Assembly (NCBI GenBank): GCA_013003805.1
Contig: JABDII010000578.1
Location: 1 to 10,091, forward strand
DNA: 10,091 nt
Direction: 5' to 3'
Source of the DNA: Gemmatimonadales bacterium
GTDB lineage: Bacteria; Gemmatimonadota; Gemmatimonadetes; Gemmatimonadales; GWC2-71-9
A program made the translations under genes and the position numbers. The notes beneath the pieces were generated by a model. The model was not told where the DNA came from, made no database searches, and was given only the letters and a program-made list of their open reading frames with translations. Of this stretch, positions 6,307 to 10,091 are shown in pieces. Within the stretch, counting starts at the first letter, position 1; every line of letters starts with the position of its first letter.

Positions 6307-7599
6307 ATGTTCCGTTCCCTCCTCTGCCTTGCTCTCACTCTCGTGGTCGGGGTCCAAGCCTTCGCGCAGGGCCTCACTCCCACCGAGCAGCGAATCGCAA
6401 CCTACGTTGATCACCACGTGGAAGACGCTATCGCGTTGCTCGGCCGTACCACCAACATCAACAGCGGCACCATGAACTTCGAAGGGGTGCGCGAGGTGGG
6501 CCGCGTCTTCCAGGCGGAGCTCGACTCGCTGGGGTTCCTCTCGGATTTGGTCGATCAGACAGGGGTCAATCGGGCAGGCCACCTGGTGGCCTTTCGCGAG
6601 GGAGGGTCTCCCAAGACGGTACTATTGATCGGCCACCTCGATACCGTATTCGAACGGGATAGCCCTTTCCAGGAGTTCGGCCGGCTCGGCTCCCGCGCAA
6701 TCGGTCCCGGCACCGAGGACATGAAGGGCGGAGACGTGGTGATTGTCTACGCCCTGAAGGCGCTCGAGGCGGCGGGCGTGCTCGATAGCTTGAACATCAT
6801 CGTCGTGATGACGGGAGATGAAGAGGACCCCGGCGAGCCCGTGGATTCGGCCCGGGTGCATCTGATCGACGCGGCGCGCCAGAGCGACTACGCGCTGGGG
6901 TTCGAGGCAGGGATCGGTACCGGTACCGCGACCATCGCGCGGCGGGGCTTCACGGGTTGGACCCTCAAGGTCAGGGGGACACCCTGGCACTCCTCACAGA
7001 TCTTTCGTGGCGCCGTGGGGAGCGGATCCATTTACGAGGCGGCCCGCGTTCTCCACCGGTTCCACGAAGAATTGGGCGAAGAGTACCTCACTTTCAATCC
7101 CGGCATGATCGTGGGCGGCACCGCCATCACCTACGACCTCATGCAGAGCCGCGGTACCGCGTTCGGTAAGACCAACGTGGTTGCGGAATCGACTCTCGTG
7201 GCCGGCGACCTGCGGTTCATCTCCAATGAACAGCGCGAGCGCGCCAAGGAACGCATGCGCGGCATTGTGTCGAACCATCTCCCGCGCACTTCGGCGGAGA
7301 TCACGTTCCAGGATTCCTATCCGGCCATGGCGCCCTCCGATGGAAACCTGGCCGTGCTCACTAAGCTCGATCGGGTGAGTCGTGACTTGTCGTACGGTCC
7401 GGTCGAGGCGGTCGACCCGAGCCGCCGTGGTGCGGCCGACGTCTCCTTCGCCTCCTCTCTGGTACTAGGTTCGCTCGACGGGCTCGGCATCGTGGGCCAA
7501 GGCGGCCATACCGTCGACGAGTCGGTGGATCTGTCGTCACTGCCGATCATGATCAAGCGGGCGGCTGTGTTGATCTATAGGCTGGCGAGAGAGGAGTAA
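6307..7599 (+). CDS. Exported M20-family zinc metallopeptidase, 430 aa
   Basis: An M20A-type di-zinc peptidase (glutamate carboxypeptidase/CPG2-like) expected to cut C-terminal residues, or amide bonds of small substrates, outside the cytoplasm. A signal peptide covers residues 1-20, with a likely cut at AFA|QG. The full active site is visible: GHLDTVF with His110 and Asp112, GTEDMKGG with bridging Asp138, GDEED with catalytic Glu172 and ligand Glu173, FEAG with Glu200, and a closing GQGGH with His401. The dimerisation lid lies at about 213-330 (RRGFTGWTLKVRGTPWHSS onward). The spacing matches carboxypeptidase G2, so it should be active, though the substrate is unknown. No Shine-Dalgarno sequence precedes the ATG, since a heptamer array fills that space. 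The next gene starts 8 bases after the stop, suggesting one transcript. Confidence 0.95.
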   Translation: MFRSLLCLALTLVVGVQAFAQGLTPTEQRIATYVDHHVEDAIALLGRTTNINSGTMNFEGVREVGRVFQAELDSLGFLSDLVDQTGVNRAGHLVAFREGGSPKTVLLIGHLDTVFERDSPFQEFGRLGSRAIGPGTEDMKGGDVVIVYALKALEAAGVLDSLNIIVVMTGDEEDPGEPVDSARVHLIDAARQSDYALGFEAGIGTGTATIARRGFTGWTLKVRGTPWHSSQIFRGAVGSGSIYEAARVLHRFHEELGEEYLTFNPGMIVGGTAITYDLMQSRGTAFGKTNVVAESTLVAGDLRFISNEQRERAKERMRGIVSNHLPRTSAEITFQDSYPAMAPSDGNLAVLTKLDRVSRDLSYGPVEAVDPSRRGAADVSFASSLVLGSLDGLGIVGQGGHTVDESVDLSSLPIMIKRAAVLIYRLAREE

Positions 7600-7607
7600 G
7601 GCGCGCA

Positions 7608-8096
7608 ATGGATCAGCTCATCTTGGCGCTCTCGATCGCGGCTCTGCTGGGGTCGGCGCTGGTGGCGGGCGTCTTCTTCGCGTTCTCGAGCTTCGTCATG
7701 AAGGCCCTGGCGCGGCTTCCTGCGACCGAGGGCGTCGCGGCTATGCAGTCGATCAACGTCGTGGTGATCAACCGGTCGTTTCTGGGCGTCTTCATCGGCA
7801 CAGCCGTGCTCTCGCTGGGGATGGTCGTGGTCGCCGTCCTCGAGTGGGGGACCCGCGCGTCCCTGTTCCACCTGGGCGGCGCAGTGCTCTACTTGGTCGG
7901 CACGTTCCTGGTCACCGGGGTTCGGAACGTCCCCTTGAACGACGAGCTGGCCGCCCTCTCCCCCGACCAGGTCGGAGAGCGAGATACCTGGGATCGTTAC
8001 CTTCGCCAGTGGACCGTCTGGAACCATGTTCGAACCATCGCAGCACTCCTCGCCGCCCTCTCATACTGCCTGGGCCTTCTCGCCGGGGCAGCCTGA
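7608..8096 (+). CDS. DUF1772 family membrane protein, 162 aa
   Basis: Matches the DUF1772 (anthrone oxygenase-like) family of four-span membrane proteins. Hydrophobic segments lie at about residues 5-28, 56-80, 87-106 and 142-161. Family motifs are GVFFAFSSFVMKALARLP (21-38), GVAAMQSINVVVINRSF (42-58), the GTFLVTGVRNVPLNDELAAL stretch (98-117) and WDRYLRQWTVWNHVRT (128-143). Some relatives from fungi and actinobacteria are cofactor-independent oxygenases in polyketide pathways. Most bacterial members are uncharacterised, so no reaction is assigned. The ATG at 7608 has AGGAG at 7592-7596 inside the end of the M20 gene, with AAGG closer at 7598-7601. The 8-base gap to the M20 stop points to co-transcription. 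Confidence 0.92.
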   Translation: MDQLILALSIAALLGSALVAGVFFAFSSFVMKALARLPATEGVAAMQSINVVVINRSFLGVFIGTAVLSLGMVVVAVLEWGTRASLFHLGGAVLYLVGTFLVTGVRNVPLNDELAALSPDQVGERDTWDRYLRQWTVWNHVRTIAALLAALSYCLGLLAGAA

Positions 8097-8192
8097 CGGA
8101 GAACCAAGTGAAAACGCCCGGGCCGGGTCCACACCTGCGTGTGTCGCTCGCGCCTATGGAAAACCCTAACTCTATGTAGCCGAAGCTACTTA

Positions 8193-8208
8193 AGGCTCGA
8201 TCTTTGCT
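8193..8208 (+). promoter_or_regulatory. Candidate sigma-54 (-24/-12) promoter for the pseudopilin pair
   Basis: AGGCTC (8193-8198), five bases, then TTGCT (8204-8208) gives the obligatory GG and GC doublets with exactly 10 bases between them. It agrees with the sigma-54 consensus TGGCAC-N5-TTGCW at all but two fixed positions. Transcription would start near 8218, leaving a leader of about 34 bases to the ATG at 8252. A GTAGC-CGAA-GCTAC mini-hairpin (8176-8189) lies just upstream. Type IV pilin genes are classically sigma-54 dependent (PilS/PilR), so the position makes sense. The enhancer-binding partner is not in the window. Confidence 0.5.
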
Positions 8209-8251
8209 GCTTTTTGGGGATCCTACGGTTCCTGAGCAGCTGAGGTCGTGT

Positions 8252-8635
8252 ATGGCCCGCACCCGGACCGAACGACAACCCCGTCGACGCTTCGTCATCG
8301 CCCTGGCCATTCTCCTGGCTGGCCTGACGGCGGCCAACCTGCGTGCCGCCCGGGCAACCGGTCCTCATAACCCTGCCGAAGAAGCCGTCGCCGCGCGGGG
8401 CCTCATCTATCTGATCGTGCACGGCGTCGAGGAATACCGTGACTCGACTGGATTGCTGCCGCCCTCGCTCGAGGCGGTGGGACTCGACGAGCAGGGCATA
8501 GAGTATCGGGCTAAGGATACTTCCTACATGCTCACGGCGAACCTGACCGGTGGCGCGATCGTCTATCAGAATGGGCAGGATCTCGGAGCCTACCGAGCGG
8601 CCCTCGTGAACCTCATCGAGAGGACACGACAGTGA
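8252..8635 (+). CDS. Pseudopilin-partner membrane protein, 127 aa
   Basis: The start at 8252 is supported by GAGGT (8242-8246) five bases upstream. The frame is open further to a TTG at 8204, but that codon overlaps the proposed -12 element. A very basic N-terminus (MARTRTERQPRRR) leads into one membrane span (14-30), and the rest should be periplasmic. The segment EYRDSTGLLPPSLEAVGL (60-77), then SYMLTANLTGGAIVY (91-105), looks like the globular part of a type II secretion or type IV pilus pseudopilin. There is no prepilin peptidase site (no Gly followed by a Glu at +5), so it is probably not processed as a pilin. It overlaps the next gene by 4 bases (GTGA), indicating translational coupling and likely physical partnership with that pilin-like protein. 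Confidence 0.78.
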   Translation: MARTRTERQPRRRFVIALAILLAGLTAANLRAARATGPHNPAEEAVAARGLIYLIVHGVEEYRDSTGLLPPSLEAVGLDEQGIEYRAKDTSYMLTANLTGGAIVYQNGQDLGAYRAALVNLIERTRQ

Positions 8636-9081
8636 ACCGCCGCGGTGTCACCATGATAGAACTGCTGGTGGTCGTGATTCTGATCGGGATCCTGGCGAAC
8701 ATCGCGGTCCCGAAGTTTCGAGATGTGCGACGCCGGGCCGATGCGGCCCACGTGATCGGCGACTTCAACGCCATCCGCCATGCCGTGTTCGACTACTACG
8801 CCACGCACAACGCGTGGCCGCCATCGGGCGTGTGGGCCCAGCCGCCGCCCGCCCTGGTGCAGCATCTGCCTGGTGGGCTGGACTTCACCTATGCCAACCT
8901 GCGGTATCGCTATCGCCAGTGGTCGTTCCCCGGAGGGATGCCGGGCAATCCCAGCCAGACCTCAGTAGTTGGGGTCCAGATCCTCGCCACCGATGCCCAG
9001 ACCATCCAGGCTATCAGAGGGGCCTATCGCGGGCCGGAGGCGTTCAGCTTCAACCTCACGGTGACGTTTGTGATTGAGTGA
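8632..9081 (+). CDS. Type IV pilin-like/pseudopilin protein, 149 aa
   Basis: A class III signal peptide is clear: MNRRG|VTMIELLVVVILIG, with cleavage expected after Gly5, Glu at mature position +5 and a hydrophobic helix to about residue 27 (IAVPKF). A prepilin peptidase should cut and N-methylate it, after which it would enter a type IV pilus or type II secretion pseudopilus. The globular region (from about 40) is short, lacks the C-terminal disulfide cysteines of many major pilins, and ends in alternating beta-strand residues (SFNLTVTFVIE), so a minor pilin or pseudopilin is more likely than a major pilin. The GTG start overlaps the upstream TGA. No assembly ATPase, platform or secretin gene is in the window, so it must rely on machinery encoded elsewhere. 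A G-rich heptamer array begins 10 bases after the stop. Confidence 0.93.
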   Translation: MNRRGVTMIELLVVVILIGILANIAVPKFRDVRRRADAAHVIGDFNAIRHAVFDYYATHNAWPPSGVWAQPPPALVQHLPGGLDFTYANLRYRYRQWSFPGGMPGNPSQTSVVGVQILATDAQTIQAIRGAYRGPEAFSFNLTVTFVIE

Positions 9082-9091
9082 GTTGCGAACA

Positions 9092-9182
9092 GGGAGTAGG
9101 GAGTAGGGAGTGGGGAGTAGGAAGACGAGAGTCCCAAGTCGTGAGGCGACAGACTTGGGACTTCGGACTAATGACTAGCAAC
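9092..9182 (+). repeat. Thirteen-unit degenerate heptamer array
   Basis: Reading in steps of seven from 9092 gives GGGAGTA, GGGAGTA, GGGAGTG, GGGAGTA, GGAAGAC, GAGAGTC, CCAAGTC, GTGAGGC, GACAGAC, TTGGGAC, TTCGGAC, TAATGAC and TAGCAAC. G stands at unit position 5 in 12 of 13 units, so the 7-bp register holds over 91 bases while the sequence drifts. The first four units also match a four-tract quadruplex pattern. The array fills almost the whole spacer between the convergent pilin and small membrane protein genes. Confidence 0.75.
9130..9162. terminator. Perfect 11-bp stem-loop between convergent genes
   Basis: AGTCCCAAGTC (9130-9140) and GACTTGGGACT (9152-9162) are exact complements around an 11-nt loop. 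The hairpin lies between the ends of two convergent genes (9081 and 9186), where a bidirectional terminator would be expected. There is no T run on either side, so it may instead be only a by-product of the heptamer array it sits in. Confidence 0.35.
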
Positions 9183-9185
9183 CAA

Positions 9186-9317
9186 CTATGGCGCCACAAT
9201 ACTTCTCCCCAGATAGTAGCCGTACAGGGTCACGGCCGTGAGTAGGGCGGCCAACAGGATCAGCATCGTGCGGCTTCGTTTAGCGTTCTTCTTCTTGACT
9301 TGTCCGCTGACGATCAT
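9186..9317 (-). CDS. Small single-span membrane protein, 43 aa
   Basis: A short gene that standard length cut-offs would miss. The ATG at 9317 (reading leftward) is preceded by GGAGGGA (complement of 9321-9327), a near-perfect ribosome binding site with five bases of spacing from GGAGG. The protein has a basic N-terminal region with a KKKNAKRSR cluster (residues 8-16), one hydrophobic helix (about 18-36, MLILLAALLTAVTLYGYYL) and a short GRSIVAP tail. This is the pattern of a small membrane protein with its N-terminus inside. It starts 21 bases after the stop of the secreted-protein gene on the same strand, so the two probably form an operon. I do not recognise the family. A role as membrane partner or anchor for the upstream product is only a guess from position. 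Confidence 0.7.
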   Translation of the reverse strand: MIVSGQVKKKNAKRSRTMLILLAALLTAVTLYGYYLGRSIVAP

Positions 9318-9338
9318 GTGTCCCTCCGGGGTTGCCAC

Positions 9339-9686
9339 CTAGAGCCTCAGCTTGAGCTCGATGTTCACCATGATGTCCGACGGGGTCTCCTCGAACACGA
9401 CGCGATTCGATACGCGGCGGATGACCATCTTCCGGAGCGGTCCCTTTCCCTTGCCCTTGCCCATGTTGCCACGGCGGTAGTAGACGACCTGGGCGTCCTC
9501 TTCCTGCTCTATCCGCACCACGTTGAATCCGTCCTTGACCAAGACCTCGCGGACGACGGTTGCAGCGCGATCTGGCGTGATCTCGTAGCCCTTCTTCGAA
9601 TTCCCCTGAGCCACTAGCGGGCTCGCGAAGATGGCCAGGAGAACGGCCATCGGCAGGGTCCTCACCAGCATCCGGCGCTTCGACAT
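9339..9686 (-). CDS. Small exported basic protein of unknown function, 115 aa
   Basis: The start at 9686 is chosen because GGAGG (complement of 9695-9699) sits eight bases upstream. The frame stays open to 9728, but that longer form would extend the signal peptide with a polar stretch and has no such site. Residues 1-26 form a signal peptide: MSKRRMLVR, a hydrophobic core, and SPLVA before a probable cut at A26|Q27. The mature 89 residues begin with a helix (TPDRAATVVREVLVKDGF, 37-54), then strands RIEQEEDAQVVYYRR, a GKGKGKG hinge at 76-82, and RKMVIRRVSNRVVFEE plus DIMVNIELKLRL. The helix-strand-strand layout suggests one compact alpha/beta domain outside the cytoplasm. I do not recognise the family. 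It leads a two-gene unit with the 43-residue membrane protein. Confidence 0.82.
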   Translation of the reverse strand: MSKRRMLVRTLPMAVLLAIFASPLVAQGNSKKGYEITPDRAATVVREVLVKDGFNVVRIEQEEDAQVVYYRRGNMGKGKGKGPLRKMVIRRVSNRVVFEETPSDIMVNIELKLRL

Positions 9687-9726
9687 TTGCCCAACCTCCC
9701 GTTCCGAAAGACCACGATTTGCACCC

Positions 9727-9754
9727 AAAACAATCGGGCTCGCCCACCGAGCCC
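9727..9754 (-). terminator. Terminator-like hairpin in the leader of the minus operon
   Basis: On the minus strand GGGCTCG (9754-9748), a GTGGG loop and CGAGCCC (9742-9736) form a perfect 7-bp stem, followed by GATTGTTTT (9735-9727). The T-rich side points toward the gene starting at 9686, so transcripts entering from the right would meet it about 40 bases before the start codon. It is either an attenuator-like element or the terminator of a minus-strand transcript from further right. Confidence 0.4.
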
Positions 9755-9821
9755 CGGCTCAATCGCGGCAATTGGGATGCCGAGAACGTGATTCCCCATG
9801 AGGGCAAGGACTTAGCTAGCC

Positions 9822-9841
9822 TCTTGCAAGATTCTGCAGAA
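9822..9841. promoter_or_regulatory. Two abutting 10-bp palindromes, possible operator
   Basis: TCTTGCAAGA (9822-9831) and TTCTGCAGAA (9832-9841) are each perfect 10-bp palindromes and sit side by side, one helical turn apart centre to centre. They are about 140 bases upstream of the minus-strand operon start. This shape suits binding of two dimers of a regulator on the same DNA face, but no regulator is encoded nearby. Confidence 0.3.
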
Positions 9842-9915
9842 CCCTAACCGCCTCCTGAGTCTGGCAGGCTGCGGCGATTTCCGACTCGTACCTCCTACTG
9901 GCGGCGAGCTTTTGC

Positions 9916-9957
9916 TACTCCCTACTCCCTACCCCCTACTCCCTACTCCCTACTCCC
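9916..9957 (-). repeat. Six-unit heptamer array, opposite orientation to 9092
   Basis: Six units of TACTCCC on the plus strand, with the third reading TACCCCC. On the minus strand this is GGGAGTA, the same unit as the array at 9092-9119. The two arrays are therefore inverted relative to each other, about 800 bases apart, and bracket the two-gene minus-strand operon. The minus strand carries six G3 or longer tracts with 4-nt linkers, so quadruplex formation is possible. Confidence 0.85.
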
Positions 9958-9978
9958 CTCTTCACACCCGCTTCATCC

Positions 9979-9998
9979 CCCTCTCATGCGAGAGAGGG
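9979..9998. other. Short perfect hairpin before the right-edge gene
   Basis: CCCTCTC (9979-9985) and GAGAGGG (9992-9998) pair as 7 bp around a 6-nt loop. No T run follows on either strand. It lies about 50 bases before the ATG at 10048 and might be a leader structure or a repeat-derived stem. Confidence 0.3.
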
Positions 9999-10047
9999 AA
10001 TGCTGATACCTTCGTCTCAGGCATCAACCAGTGGGGTAGGGTAAACC

Positions 10048-10091
10048 ATGGCACACCTCCGGAATTCTCAGATGGTGATCGTGTTGGGGAT
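10048..10091 (+). CDS. Possible start of a gene cut by the right edge
   Basis: An ATG at 10048 opens a frame of 14 complete codons (MAHLRNSQMVIVLG) to the window end. A purine-rich GTGGGGTAGGG (10031-10041) precedes it and may serve as a weak ribosome binding site. A second ATG at 10072 is also possible. The hydrophobic MVIVLG run hints at a buried first strand or a membrane segment, but the fragment is too short for any assignment. Confidence 0.35.
   Translation, partial: MAHLRNSQMVIVLG

Larger units (their letters stand above)
9687..10047. other. 361-base non-coding region
   Basis: I see no convincing gene on either strand here. It holds, from left to right, the leader and ribosome binding site of the minus-strand operon, a terminator-like hairpin (9727-9754), two adjacent 10-bp palindromes (9822-9841), a TACTCCC heptamer array (9916-9957), a CCCTCTC/GAGAGGG hairpin (9979-9998), and the short leader of a possible gene at 10048. 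No clear sigma-70 promoter could be picked for either direction. Confidence 0.6.

Noticed and set aside
9092..9182. Possible CRISPR-like array
   Set aside because: The units are 7 bp with no spacers of regular length and no cas genes. It is a tandem heptamer array.
9687..9728. Longer N-terminus for the minus-strand exported protein
   Set aside because: The ATG at 9686 has GGAGG at ideal spacing and begins the signal peptide. The extension is polar and covers the ribosome binding site region.
9960..10047. Riboswitch before the right-edge gene
   Set aside because: A single short hairpin is present, but none of the conserved blocks of a riboswitch class I know could be recognised.

Overview
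The window is a GC-rich, gene-dense stretch of bacterial chromosome. The overall style suggests a soil or environmental bacterium of the Gemmatimonadota/Acidobacteriota kind. This is an inference from a large receptor-type Ser/Thr kinase fused to a TolB-N-like and TPR sensor region, several exported small proteins with signal peptides ending in AQ, and the GC bias. No rRNA, tRNA or other taxonomic marker is present to settle it. I see no transposase, integrase, CRISPR array, phage gene or known defence gene.

Layout. 1-187: C-terminal end of an unidentified protein, then a GC-stem terminator. 287-940: an exported protein of unknown function. 1015-1617 (minus): a class I SAM methyltransferase lying between two near-identical 40-bp direct repeats, the second of which carries the start of a DUF2177 membrane protein (1702-2109). 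2149-4605 (minus): an 818-residue membrane Ser/Thr kinase. Divergent from it, 4720-5208 encodes an NTF2-like (SnoaL/DUF4440) lipoprotein with a very strong ribosome binding site. 5349-8096: a co-directional trio of NmrA-type NAD(P)-binding protein, exported M20 metallopeptidase and DUF1772 membrane protein. 8252-9081: a translationally coupled pseudopilin pair behind a well-matched sigma-54 promoter element. 9186-9686 (minus): a two-gene unit of a small exported protein and a 43-residue single-span membrane protein. 9687-10047: a non-coding stretch with hairpins, palindromes and a heptamer array. 10048 to the end: the possible first codons of another gene.

How it fits together. Most genes act at or beyond the cytoplasmic membrane (receptor kinase, lipoprotein, exported peptidase, pseudopilins, membrane proteins), but they do not form one recognisable pathway. 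The most distinctive signals are in the spacers. Four of them hold arrays with a strict 7-bp period but different unit sequences (around 5270-5330, 6265-6306, 9092-9182 and 9916-9957). One array runs into the NmrA stop codon and takes up the place of the next gene's ribosome binding site. Two arrays of the same G-rich unit face each other around the last minus-strand operon and have quadruplex-forming potential. The methyltransferase between direct repeats looks like an inserted gene cassette. I found no convincing new multi-gene system. These repeats, the sigma-54 pseudopilin pair and the unannotated small membrane protein are the items most worth checking.
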